Below, piece by piece: positions 33,353 through 42,005 of a stretch of DNA of 64,000 nt (positions within the stretch are counted from its first letter, which is position 1; every line of letters starts with the position of its first letter). A program made the position numbers and the translations under genes. The DNA is taken from the NCBI RefSeq assembly GCF_018603905.1, contig NZ_JAHFZZ010000023.1, positions 62,001 to 126,000 on the forward strand, in the 5' to 3' direction. The notes below the pieces were generated by a model, which had not been told where the DNA came from, searched no databases, and was given only the letters and a program-made list of their open reading frames with translations. This stretch comes from Nonomuraea sp. NEAU-A123. GTDB lineage: Bacteria > Actinomycetota > Actinomycetes > Streptosporangiales > Streptosporangiaceae.

Positions 33353-34011
33353 GCCGCCTCCGCGTCGTGCACCGGGAGCGTCACCTGGGCCTGGACGACG
33401 GGGAGCCGGACGTTGTCGTCATCTTCCGAGATCATGTTCCAGTGGAAGCTCGGGTCGTTGAAGCCCGGCTCGTAGGCGAAGCCCCCCACGTCCAGCGTCA
33501 CCTTCTTCGGAGGCGTGGCCGCCTTGTCCAGGTCGTACCGGAGGATGACCGTGGTCGGGACGCCCGGCTGGAGCTGGCCGCTCTTCGCGTTCTTCGACAG
33601 GCTGTAGACCGACGGCACGCCCTTCACCTGCACCTGCGGGGTCACCTTGACCAGCGACCCGGCGAAGCTCGTCAGCGAGGCCGCGCGCTCCGGCTTGTCC
33701 GGCGGAAGGCCGACCATGGCGGTGGCCTTGCCTTGGTTCGTCACCTTGAAGACCAGCTCCACGAAGCGCTTGTCGGTATCCCAGGCGGCTGTGGCCTTCT
33801 GCGTGCTCACCTTGGCCGCCACGAACTGGGTGCTGAACTGTCCCTGGTCGAGCACCGCTCCCTCACCGTACTGGGGAGGAGCGGGATCGGGAACCTCGGC
33901 GAAACCGCCGAGCAGGGCGGTGATGCCGAGGGCGGTGACCGCCACCAGGGCCACTGCGGGCACCACTACCGGGCGTTTGGGTTTGTCGCTGCCGCCGGAG
34001 GGTTCCGTCAT
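33349..34011 (-). CDS. Single-pass extracytoplasmic protein (DUF4352-like), first gene
   Basis: The 220-residue protein has an N-terminal membrane helix (VVVPAVALVAVTALGITALL). The outer domain (about 45-215) includes RFVELVFKVTNQGKATAMVG and PGVPTTVILRYDLDKAATPP, an Ig-like or DUF4352-like pattern. It is first of the three coupled minus-strand genes and is divergent, by 163 bp, from the genes for the membrane-anchored pseudo-ATPase and HerA-like ATPase. That promoter arrangement links the two operons. Confidence 0.8.
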   Translation of the reverse strand: MTEPSGGSDKPKRPVVVPAVALVAVTALGITALLGGFAEVPDPAPPQYGEGAVLDQGQFSTQFVAAKVSTQKATAAWDTDKRFVELVFKVTNQGKATAMVGLPPDKPERAASLTSFAGSLVKVTPQVQVKGVPSVYSLSKNAKSGQLQPGVPTTVILRYDLDKAATPPKKVTLDVGGFAYEPGFNDPSFHWNMISEDDDNVRLPVVQAQVTLPVHDAEAA

Positions 34012-34174
34012 GGGTAAGGATGGTAATAGGTCACGCTTGCCCCATCTGCCGCTAGCCTCCCATCTGGCTGGTCTAATTGCCGAGAACCCTGCCGCAGCAG
34101 GGGGTGTAGCTCATACGCTGTCACGGAGCGGAGGGTCAGCCCCCACTAACGACATATCGCGGCCGGAGGGTCAC

Positions 34175-36109
34175 GTGGCGGACGTGCATCCCGAGCATGC
34201 GCAGCTCCAGGCGGACCGCATCTACCTGGGCTGGCAGTACATCCTGCTGCATCCTGATCCGGGACCGCCGCCGAAACGCCCCTCGCCCGCCGAGGAGGAG
34301 GCCACCTCCGCGGCGGCCGACCAGGAGTTGCTGCGGCGCGAACGCTTCCAGGAAGACCTGCTCAACCGGCCCGTGCGGGTGTTCAGGGTGTTCATGGTCA
34401 TCCTCACGGTGCTGATACTCGGGCTGGCCGTCGCCGGCCTCCTGCGGTGGTCGTTCGCCCTGCTCGGTCTGGTCGCGGCCGGCGGCGTGGCGATCATCTG
34501 CAGCTACGCGCTCGTCCAGGGCGACCGGGCGGTCCGTTACCGGGTGACCGAGCAGCAGGCCCGCGACGACCGCCAGCGACAGGAACGTGACAAAGAGCTG
34601 TTCCGCGCGCAGGAAGAGCACGCCCAGCGCTACCGCGAGTGGCAGGAGGTCAAGGAACGCCACGACCGCCAGCTCACCTGGTACGCCGTGGCCGTCCCCG
34701 ACGAGATCGACCGCATCGACGTGGCGGGCGGCACGCTGCCCGGCTGGTCGGCGCTGATCACGCTGCTCGGCGCCACCCGCCTCTACAGCGGCGGCCACCT
34801 CACCGTGCTCGACCTGTCCGAGGGCGCGATCGCCAAGGACCTGATCGAGCTGGCCCGCCGGGGCGGCGACGACCCGCTGGTCTGGGTGCTGCCGACGGAC
34901 CTGCCCCGGCTGGACCTGGGCGCGACGCTGAAGCCCGAGGCGTTCGCCGACGTACTCGCCCACGTGGTCAGCGTGAGCGAGGAGCACCGCACCACGCGCG
35001 ACCTCAGCTTCGACAACGCGATCCTCGAACGGGTGCTGGAGGTGCTCGGCGAGAACGCCACGATCAACCAGGTCACCGCCGCGCTGCGGGCACTCGCCCA
35101 GGTCGGCGACCCGCGCGACGACCTGAGGTTCGGGCTGATCACGGCGACGCAGCTCGAACGGATCGGCACGCTGTTCGGGCGCGGCGTCAGCGACCGCGTG
35201 GTGATCGAGCGCGCCTGGGCCCTGGAGTCGCAGTTGCGCAAGCTGGAGACGCTCGGCACGCAGGCCGTACGGCTGCCGCCGGCCAGGCTCAGGGTGGTGA
35301 GCATGGACCGGCAGGCCGGTGTGTTCGGCAACCGGGTCCTCGGCACCTACGTGGCCACCGCGCTCACCCACATCCTGCGCCAATCGCCCGCCTCCGACCG
35401 GCCCTGGTATCACACGATCATCGTGGCGGGCGCCGACAAGCTCCGCGGCGACGTGCTCGACCGGCTCATGGACGCCTGTGAGACGTCCAGGACCGGCCTG
35501 GTCCTGACATACCGGAGCCTGACCCCGACCGTGCGGGAGCGGCTCGGCAGGGGCCACGCGGCGGTGGCGTTCATGCGCCTGGGCAACGCCGAGGACGCCA
35601 GGGTGGCCAGCGAGCACGTCGGCACCGAGCACCGGCTGGAGCTGGCCCAGCTCACCGAGACGATCAGCGACTCGATCCCCGGACTCGACGGCGGCTACAC
35701 CTCGACGATCTCCCAGGTCGAGGACGCTTCGGGGGCGCGCGACGACAACCGTACGGACCTCGCGGAGGACCTCGTCGAGTCGACGGAGTGGGGCAGGACG
35801 GCCGACAAGATCGCCGAGAAGGAGCGGGTGCTGCAGCGTTCCCGCGAGTTCCTCGTCGAGCCGCATCAGCTCCAGCAGTTGCCCACCACGTCCGTGATCG
35901 TCACTGACGCGACCGCGCAGGGCCGCCGGGTCCGCCTTGCCGACGCGAACCCGGCAATCCTCACATTCCCCAAGACCACGCTCGGCGAGCTGGAGGACGT
36001 CCGCGAGGCCGTACTCGCGATCGACGGCAAGGGCGGAGACGGAGACGGCGAGCCGCCGCCGAACCTCGGCCCGCCGCCGCCACGCCTGGACTGGCGCAAG
36101 GACAGGTAA
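34175..36109 (+). CDS. Membrane-anchored protein resembling a P-loop-less HerA/VirD4-type ATPase
   Basis: The protein has 644 residues, from GTG 34175 (GGAGG 6 nt upstream). Two adjacent membrane helices are at about 71-113, followed by a charged coiled coil at ~118-165 (QRQERDKELFRAQEEHAQRY). The C-terminal ~450 residues follow the rhythm of hexameric translocation ATPases: a strand VLDLSEGAIAKDLIELA where Walker A should be, HTIIVAGADKLRGDVLDRLM where Walker B should be, then GLVLTYRSLT. The GKS/T loop is absent and the Walker B acidic pair is not preserved. It is followed by the HerA-like gene with 74 bp between. The homology is inferred by eye. Confidence 0.75.
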   Translation: MADVHPEHAQLQADRIYLGWQYILLHPDPGPPPKRPSPAEEEATSAAADQELLRRERFQEDLLNRPVRVFRVFMVILTVLILGLAVAGLLRWSFALLGLVAAGGVAIICSYALVQGDRAVRYRVTEQQARDDRQRQERDKELFRAQEEHAQRYREWQEVKERHDRQLTWYAVAVPDEIDRIDVAGGTLPGWSALITLLGATRLYSGGHLTVLDLSEGAIAKDLIELARRGGDDPLVWVLPTDLPRLDLGATLKPEAFADVLAHVVSVSEEHRTTRDLSFDNAILERVLEVLGENATINQVTAALRALAQVGDPRDDLRFGLITATQLERIGTLFGRGVSDRVVIERAWALESQLRKLETLGTQAVRLPPARLRVVSMDRQAGVFGNRVLGTYVATALTHILRQSPASDRPWYHTIIVAGADKLRGDVLDRLMDACETSRTGLVLTYRSLTPTVRERLGRGHAAVAFMRLGNAEDARVASEHVGTEHRLELAQLTETISDSIPGLDGGYTSTISQVEDASGARDDNRTDLAEDLVESTEWGRTADKIAEKERVLQRSREFLVEPHQLQQLPTTSVIVTDATAQGRRVRLADANPAILTFPKTTLGELEDVREAVLAIDGKGGDGDGEPPPNLGPPPPRLDWRKDR

Positions 36110-36183
36110 TGACATGGTCAATGTCAAGGTGACGTGCGGACGGTCGGCGGGACTTTACTAACAACCGTCTGTGGGGGAATGAA

Positions 36184-39174
36184 ATGCAGCCGAGTGTCTC
36201 GCTGAGCGGGCCCTGGTACCGAATCCAGTCGATCGCGGCACCCTCGCGAAGCTCGTCGGCGGAGTGGGACTTCGTCACCGTGCTGCCCGCCGTGTTGTCC
36301 GCGGCGCAACGTGACCGGCCGTTCGTCATCGGCTGGCTCTCCCGCGGTTCCGGTGCGCCGCTGGAGCTCATCACCAACGCCGGGCCGCTGTCGCCGCCGC
36401 GCCAGCCGCGCCGCGCCACGGACGCGCCGGGGGTGCCGGCCGGTCCGCAGCCGCTGCTCTTCCCCGGCGGGGCGCGCGGGGTGCAGCTCGACGAGGAGTA
36501 CCTGGCCGACCTCGCCGACCTGGTGTGGACGCCGTGCCCGGGACGGCAGGCGCCGCCGCTCGGCGGCCGGCGTGAGTTCGGCGGGCTCGAACCTGACGAG
36601 CTGAAGCGGCCGACGCTGTTCGAGGCGACGCTGGTCACGCTCATGTCGAGGCCGTTCGCGTGGCTGGTGGTGGCCGAGCCGACCGACCTGCTCGACGCCG
36701 AGGTCGCGCACCTGCGTACGCAGCTCAACGTGCTCAGGCAGTACGGCGACGCCTCTGAGCGCAGCAGGTTCGACGCCGAGCGGGCCGAGCGCCGGATGCA
36801 GGAGCTCGACGCCTTCCGCGAGGCCGGGCTCTGGAACGTCCGCGTGCTGGCCGGCGGCGCCACGGCCGAGGAGCTCCGGCAGATCGCGCCGGTCCTGGTC
36901 GGCTCCGTCGAGATGAGCCACCATCCGTACCGGCTCCGCAGTGCCCAGGGCGCCGTCTACGGCCTGTCGGAGGCGCTCGGCCTGACCATGCAGGATCCGG
37001 CCGACGGCGCGGCCGCCCCCTTCGCCGCCACCGCCGGGGCGCTCGCGGCGCTGGCCGGGCTGCCCAGGCGCGAGGTGCCCGGCGTACGGGTGCTCGACTC
37101 GGGGTTCTTCGACGTGACCTCCGAGGCCGAGGAGGGCGAGCTGGACCTGGGCGAGATCCTCGACGGGCAGGACCGGTGCGTCGGCTCGTTCCGGGTGCCG
37201 CTGAGCACGCTCAACAGGCACGCCTTCGTCACCGGGGCCACCGGCTCGGGCAAGTCGCAGACGGTCCGGCACCTGCTGGAGCAGCTCAGCAGGGCCGGCA
37301 TCCCGTGGCTGGCGATCGAGCCCGCCAAGTCCGAGTACGCCGCCATGGCCGGTCGCCTCGAGCCGCTGGGCACCCATGAGCCTGGGGCTGCCCAGTCGGT
37401 CACCGTGATCAACCCGTCGGCGCCCGCGGGCGTGCCGTTCAGCATCAACCCGCTGGAACCCGAGCCCGGCTACCCCGTCCAGGCCCACATCGACATGGTG
37501 AGGGCGCTGTTCATGGCGGCGTTCGACGCCGAGGAGCCGTTCCCGCAGATCATGTCGCTGGCCCTGCAGCGCGTCTACGAGGCCACCGGCTGGGACGTGG
37601 TCACCGGCGGCGCCGTGCCGGGCTCCAAGGTGCCGCCCAGCGTGCCGACCCTCGAACTGCTCCAGCAGCACGCCATGGACGTGATCAAGGAGATCGGCTA
37701 CGGCCGCGAGGTCCAGGCCGATGTCGAGGGCTTCATCTCGCTGCGGCTGCGCTCGCTCCGAGTCGGCTCGGCCGGACGCTTCTTCGAGGGCGGCCACCCG
37801 GCCGACATCGGCGGCCTGCTGGAGCGCAACGTGGTGCTGGCGATCGAGGACGTGGCCAACGACGAGGACAAGGCGTTCCTGATGGGCACGCTGATCATCC
37901 GCATCGTCGAGCACCTGCGGATGCGGGCCAGGCAGGAGAAGTCCACCGGCCTGCGCCACGTCATCGTCATCGAGGAGGCCCACCGGCTGCTGCGCGACCG
38001 CGGCACCGGCCGCGCCTCCACCCACGCGGTCGAACTGCTGGCCGGCATGCTCGCCGAGATCAGGGCCTATGGCGAGGGCATCGTGGTGGCCGAGCAGATC
38101 CCCACCAAGCTCGTCACCGACGTGGTGAAGAACACCGCGCTGAAAGTCGTCCACCGCCTCCCCGCCGAGGACGACAGGCAGCTCGTCGGCGCGGCCATGA
38201 ACCTCAGCGAGGAACAGTCCCGCCACGTCGTCTCCCTGCAGCCGGGATCCGCCGCGGTGTTCGCCGACGGGATGGACCGCCCGCTACGCGTCCGGGTGCC
38301 GCTCGGCGAGTCCCGCGAGCGGCTCCTGGCCGGCCCGCCCCCGCCGATCCGGGGCCGAAGATCGGCGGCCTGCGGCAGCCAGTGCCGTACCGGGCAGGCA
38401 TGCACGCTGGTCGAGCTGCGCGAGGCCGACGTCCTCGCCGACGCCCCCGACTGGGCCTGGCTGCGCATCTGGTGCGACACGGTCGTCCTGGCCTTCGTGA
38501 GCAACCGGCCGCTGCCCGGCGTACCGCGCGTCCTGGCCGCCGCCTGGTCCGACCTGCCGGCCAGGCGCAGAGAGTGCCTGCTGGCCACCCTGATCGAACG
38601 GTCGGTGCAGCGCCGGGCCTGGTCGCTGCGGACCTGGTTCGACCCGGTCCTCCTCACCGAGAAGGCCGCCGAGACGGCCACGCGCCTGCTGGCCGCCGTG
38701 GAGAGCGGCGGCGAGCGCCCCGGCGCCTCCTGGGTCATCCCACAGGTGCGCTGGCTGCACGAGGTCGACAGACTCTTCCCGTACGGCCAGCCGGCCCCGA
38801 ACCTCCGCAGCCCCGCACCCCCGATGGAGTACGCCCTGTTCCGCAACGCCTCCAACGGCGGCTCCGCCGAACTCCTGCACTCGGAGCTGCTCGGCCACCG
38901 AGCCAAGGCACTGCGGCACCACCCGCTGTCCATGGAGGTCGACCACAACAGGGCACTGGCCTGGCGGGTCATCCTGGGCGACGACGAGAACGAGGGCGTC
39001 CAGCGCGACATCACCACGGTCGCGATCGGCGTCGACCCTTCAGCGCGCCTGCGGCACGTGGGGCAGACGATGGGGGCCGGTTGGCTCGAAGGGGTACTGT
39101 CGTGGCCGCGCCGCTTCGTCCTGCCATTCGACCGAGACGGCGCCCCGGAACTCTCCTTCGCCGAACCGAGCTGA
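36184..39174 (+). CDS. HerA/DUF87-like hexameric ATPase
   Basis: The protein has 996 residues. Walker A is HAFVTGATGSGKSQTVRHLL (Lys357) and Walker B HVIVIEEAHRLL (Glu597/598). The downstream arginine-finger-like segment is AYGEGIVVAEQIPTKLVTDV. This matches the HerA/FtsK-type DUF87 ATPases that pump DNA or protein. The N-terminal ~330 residues (no known domain) and C-terminal ~280 residues, with a Cys cluster CGSQCRTGQACT, are peculiar to this group. TGACAT-ATGTCA dyad sequence lies at 36110-36126. It pairs with the upstream membrane-anchored partner. Confidence 0.88.
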   Translation: MQPSVSLSGPWYRIQSIAAPSRSSSAEWDFVTVLPAVLSAAQRDRPFVIGWLSRGSGAPLELITNAGPLSPPRQPRRATDAPGVPAGPQPLLFPGGARGVQLDEEYLADLADLVWTPCPGRQAPPLGGRREFGGLEPDELKRPTLFEATLVTLMSRPFAWLVVAEPTDLLDAEVAHLRTQLNVLRQYGDASERSRFDAERAERRMQELDAFREAGLWNVRVLAGGATAEELRQIAPVLVGSVEMSHHPYRLRSAQGAVYGLSEALGLTMQDPADGAAAPFAATAGALAALAGLPRREVPGVRVLDSGFFDVTSEAEEGELDLGEILDGQDRCVGSFRVPLSTLNRHAFVTGATGSGKSQTVRHLLEQLSRAGIPWLAIEPAKSEYAAMAGRLEPLGTHEPGAAQSVTVINPSAPAGVPFSINPLEPEPGYPVQAHIDMVRALFMAAFDAEEPFPQIMSLALQRVYEATGWDVVTGGAVPGSKVPPSVPTLELLQQHAMDVIKEIGYGREVQADVEGFISLRLRSLRVGSAGRFFEGGHPADIGGLLERNVVLAIEDVANDEDKAFLMGTLIIRIVEHLRMRARQEKSTGLRHVIVIEEAHRLLRDRGTGRASTHAVELLAGMLAEIRAYGEGIVVAEQIPTKLVTDVVKNTALKVVHRLPAEDDRQLVGAAMNLSEEQSRHVVSLQPGSAAVFADGMDRPLRVRVPLGESRERLLAGPPPPIRGRRSAACGSQCRTGQACTLVELREADVLADAPDWAWLRIWCDTVVLAFVSNRPLPGVPRVLAAAWSDLPARRRECLLATLIERSVQRRAWSLRTWFDPVLLTEKAAETATRLLAAVESGGERPGASWVIPQVRWLHEVDRLFPYGQPAPNLRSPAPPMEYALFRNASNGGSAELLHSELLGHRAKALRHHPLSMEVDHNRALAWRVILGDDENEGVQRDITTVAIGVDPSARLRHVGQTMGAGWLEGVLSWPRRFVLPFDRDGAPELSFAEPS

Positions 39175-39180
39175 ATCCGT

Positions 39181-39426
39181 TTACCGGCTTGGCCATCTGA
39201 CTCCCGCCCCGCCACAAAGGGCTCGCCATCGGCGCTCCGCGCCCAAGGGCCTCGGCGTGCTCCCCGGGGCCTTCGGCCCCTCCTCTGCGAGGGCAAGCCC
39301 TCGCGCTCCCACGCTTCGCCACGGCCAGACCACGACGAAAACGCCAGCGCGGTCGGCCAGTACCACCGCCAGGTCCACGATCAGCGCGGCCAGGCCCACG
39401 GCGCGGCGGGCGTAACGGGCCGTCAT
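39181..39426 (-). CDS. Possible small membrane protein, tail replaced by repeat DNA
   Basis: ATG 39426 begins MTARYARRAVGLAALIVDLA and continues VVLADRAGVFVVVWP, a plausible short hydrophobic protein. After about 36 residues the frame enters repeat-rich sequence and the remaining residues are probably not native. Its ATG overlaps the TGA of the broken upstream frame (GGATGA). No family recognised. It may be the second gene of a decayed pair. Confidence 0.3.
   Translation of the reverse strand: MTARYARRAVGLAALIVDLAVVLADRAGVFVVVWPWRSVGARGLALAEEGPKAPGSTPRPLGAERRWRALCGGAGVRWPSR
39186..39219 (+). repeat. Short dispersed repeat, copy 2
   Basis: It starts 12 bp after the stop of the HerA-like gene and reads GGCTTGGCCATCTGACTCCC, then GCCCCGCCACAAAG. 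It nearly matches 44568-44602. Up to about 39320 the following sequence is a run of small GC hairpins (GGGCTTGCCC-type), which may act as a terminator. Confidence 0.65.
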
Positions 39427-39539
39427 CCGCAAGACCTGTTCTCGGTTGCACGCTCGGCGACGGCGTGCACGTCCTCGGCCAGGGCGGCCAGAAGATCGCC
39501 GGTTTCGCGGATCTAGTCGGCAAAGGCTTCATAATTGAC
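39423..39539 (-). pseudogene. Remnant of a small acidic protein with in-frame stop
   Basis: The frame reads VNYEAFAD, an in-frame TAG (39513-39515), then IRETGDLLAALAEDVHAVAE and RATENRSCG before a TGA. The amphipathic pattern looks like real protein sequence, but no start codon and the internal TAG point to decay. It is coupled in position to the small hydrophobic frame after it. The parent family is not known to me. Confidence 0.45.
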
Positions 39540-39626
39540 CTTCGGCCTCGACCTTTCGAGCGCTTAGCCGTGGTCTTGCATCACTTCGCGGATGTCCTGC
39601 GATGTGCCCTCGGGAGGTAGCGGGTG

Positions 39627-40469
39627 ATGGGTCACAGGCCGGTGAGGTGTGCAGCGGCCGTGATGGCGGTCGTCGCAGCATTGGGCGCGTCCGGGTGTGG
39701 AACACAGCCGGCCAACACCGCAGTCCGGTCCAGCGCGTCCATGGCTCCTTCCCCGAGGGCGTCCGCGTCACTGGACGTGAAGATCGAGAGACCGGGGCAG
39801 AAGGACGATACGCCCAATCCCGGGTCGGGGACGGGCGACCCACGGCTGGTAACGGCCCTGCTCACTCGCTTCCGGGATGTGCAGGAGTGGTCGTACATGC
39901 CGGGTGCCGTCGTCGCACTGCCTGTCGCCGACATGGAGTCCACCTTCATTCCATCGCGCCAGATCAGCAGTCCTTTTGGGGGGCCGGAGGAGTGCGACAA
40001 GTGGACTGCTGGAATGTGGTTTGCGGTGCTGCAGAGGTACAACACCGCCGGCGTGCAGGTGGCCGTCACCCAGACCATGGAGTTCTCCAGCCCGGGGGCA
40101 CAGCGCCCGCGACGGCCCGAGAGCGCGGGCTTCAGCGAGGCGATCATCACCGGCTCCCCGGCCATGCTGAACCGTCTCGGGGATCCGAACCTGCCCGCGC
40201 AATGCCACCACCTGTCCGACGCGAACGTCGGATCCGGTGACATCCAGCCCTTGCCCGTCCCACACCTGGGCGAGCGATCCTGGGCCTACCGCATCACCGG
40301 CAGCGGGAAGGTCCCCATTTGGCAATGGGTGGAGGTGATCCAGACTTCACGCTATCTGCTGGAGATACGGATCCCGAATCAGGAGCCGCGCCCTCGTACC
40401 GATCCCGCCAAGCTGCTGCCCCAGATCGCCCAGGAGGCCTACGCAAAGACGGAGGCGGCGTTCCAATAG
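39627..40469 (+). CDS. Secreted lipoprotein of unknown function
   Basis: The product has about 280 residues. A signal peptide ends in a lipobox, AVVAALGASGCGTQPANT, so Cys near residue 24 would be lipidated. A Ser/Ala/Pro linker follows, then a domain of ~200 residues (TRFRDVQEWSYMPGAVVALP; PIWQWVEVIQTSRYLLEIRI). GGGAGG is 9 nt before ATG 39627. The layout resembles the many actinomycete PknH-sensor-like or LpqN-like lipoproteins, but I cannot assign a family. Confidence 0.75.
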   Translation: MGHRPVRCAAAVMAVVAALGASGCGTQPANTAVRSSASMAPSPRASASLDVKIERPGQKDDTPNPGSGTGDPRLVTALLTRFRDVQEWSYMPGAVVALPVADMESTFIPSRQISSPFGGPEECDKWTAGMWFAVLQRYNTAGVQVAVTQTMEFSSPGAQRPRRPESAGFSEAIITGSPAMLNRLGDPNLPAQCHHLSDANVGSGDIQPLPVPHLGERSWAYRITGSGKVPIWQWVEVIQTSRYLLEIRIPNQEPRPRTDPAKLLPQIAQEAYAKTEAAFQ

Positions 40470-40519
40470 CTGCCGTACTGTGTCGCATTCCCGAATTTTC
40501 CGTACCGTCGGCCTTCCCC

Positions 40520-41902
40520 TCAGGCGTGGCGCACGGCGGCGCGTAGGGATCCGGCGATGTGGTGGGCGTCGGCCTCTGTGGTTCGCCAGTTGCTGAAGGC
40601 GGCGCGCAGTGCGGGCACTCCGTTCAGGACGGTGGGGGTGAGGAACGCCTCGCCGGCGAGGCGTTCGCTGAGCGCGGCCAGCCGCTCAGCGGTGGGGCCG
40701 GCGCTCAACGTGAAGCACACGACATTGAGCCGGACGGGCGCGAGCAGCCGCAGGCCGGGGATGCCCTCAATGGCCTCGCCCAGTGCCCGGGTGCAGGCGA
40801 TGCACCGTTCGGTGATCTCACGGTGGCCGTCCCGGCCGTAGGCGCGCAGGGTGAACCAGGCGGCCAGCGCCCGCAGGCGCCGGGAGTTCTCCGGGGTGAG
40901 GTGGGCGCTGTCGGGCGTGTCGCCGAGCGGGCCGAGGTAGGCGGCGGCGTTCTGGAACACGGCCGTCTGCAGGTCGGGGCGGCGCGTGAATTGAAGCGCG
41001 CTGTCGTACGGCACGTTCAGCCATTTGTGCAGGTCGATGCAGATCGAGTCGGCCAGGTCAAGACCGTCGCACAGGTGGGCGTGGGCCGGGGAGAGGGCAG
41101 CGAAGGCGCCGAACGCGGCGTCCACGTGCAGCCAGAAGTCGTGACGCTCGCGCAGCGCCGCGATGGCGCGCAGGTCGTCGAAGTCGGCGGTGTTGACGGT
41201 GCCGGCGTTGGCCACCACGATGCACGGGCCGTCGACCTCACGCAGCGCGAGCTCCAGCGCCGCCGGATCGACGCACTCCCGTCCCGGGCTGGTGGGCACG
41301 GTGACCAGGGCGCGGCGTCCGAGCCCGAGCATGGACAGGCCCTTGGGCACGCTGGAGTGGGCGGTGCCCGACAGCACCGTCACCGGACCGAGGGCGCCGA
41401 CCCCGTTCTCGGCCGGCGAGACGCCTGTTCGTTCGCCGATCCACTCGCGGGCGATGGCGAGCCCGACGGTGTTGGACATGGTCGCGCCGCTGACGAACGT
41501 CCCCTGGTGGTCGTCGGAGAGGCCGAACAGGGTGCGCAGCCAGGCGATCGTCTGGCGTTCCAGGTGCTGCCCCGCTGCGTCGAGGGAGGTGAAGGAGTTC
41601 TGGTCCCAGGTCGCGGTCAGCCAGTCACCGGCCAGCGCGGCCGGTGTGACTCCTCCGGTGACGAATCCCCAGTAGCGGGGGCCGGCGCTGGCTGACAGCG
41701 TCGGCTCCCAGCGCGCGCTGAACTCCTCCAGCGCCGCGCGCAGCCCTTCGCCCGGCACGGGTAGCGCAGTCGGCTCGGGGACTGGGGCCGGCGGGACGAC
41801 CGGGCGTTCGGCCAGGTGTCCCAGCAGGTCTGCGCTGTGCTCTTGAACCGCGCGCAACAGCTTGGGCAGCTCGTCGCGGTCGGCGGCGAGTGTGGGATGC
41901 AT
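40520..41902 (-). CDS. PLP-dependent amino acid decarboxylase (group II)
   Basis: The protein has 460 residues. The PLP lysine is Lys293 in ICIDLHKWLNVPYDSALQFT, and the cofactor-binding region includes FVSGATMSNTVGLAIAREW and FWLHVDAAFGAFAAL, typical of the aromatic-L-amino-acid/tyrosine decarboxylase group. ATG 41902 has GGGAG 7 nt upstream. It is divergent from a MocR-like regulator and shares with it a dyad TGGTCCA/TGGACCA, so it is probably that regulator's target. The amino acid used is unknown. Confidence 0.9.
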   Translation of the reverse strand: MHPTLAADRDELPKLLRAVQEHSADLLGHLAERPVVPPAPVPEPTALPVPGEGLRAALEEFSARWEPTLSASAGPRYWGFVTGGVTPAALAGDWLTATWDQNSFTSLDAAGQHLERQTIAWLRTLFGLSDDHQGTFVSGATMSNTVGLAIAREWIGERTGVSPAENGVGALGPVTVLSGTAHSSVPKGLSMLGLGRRALVTVPTSPGRECVDPAALELALREVDGPCIVVANAGTVNTADFDDLRAIAALRERHDFWLHVDAAFGAFAALSPAHAHLCDGLDLADSICIDLHKWLNVPYDSALQFTRRPDLQTAVFQNAAAYLGPLGDTPDSAHLTPENSRRLRALAAWFTLRAYGRDGHREITERCIACTRALGEAIEGIPGLRLLAPVRLNVVCFTLSAGPTAERLAALSERLAGEAFLTPTVLNGVPALRAAFSNWRTTEADAHHIAGSLRAAVRHA

Positions 41903-41973
41903 GAGGTTTCTCCCTTCGTCTGCAACTCGTATGCAACGGTTACGACGGTAGGCGGGCCCTCTACCCCGTTGCC

Positions 41974-41999
41974 TGGTCCAATCGTGGAAAACTGGACCA
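41974..41999. promoter_or_regulatory. Inverted repeat, probable MocR/GntR operator
   Basis: TGGTCCA (41974-41980) and TGGACCA (41993-41999) are perfect inverted repeats, 12 bp apart. They lie between the divergent decarboxylase and regulator genes, and end at the first base before the regulator's reading frame. TGGTCC-type half-sites are common for MocR-family regulators. Confidence 0.7.
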
Positions 42000-42005
42000 G
42001 TGCGG

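Noticed and set aside
34136..38226. Minus-strand frames of ~660 and ~700 codons opposite the ATPase pair
   Set aside because: They mirror the codon pattern of the plus-strand genes, match no family and lack start signals.
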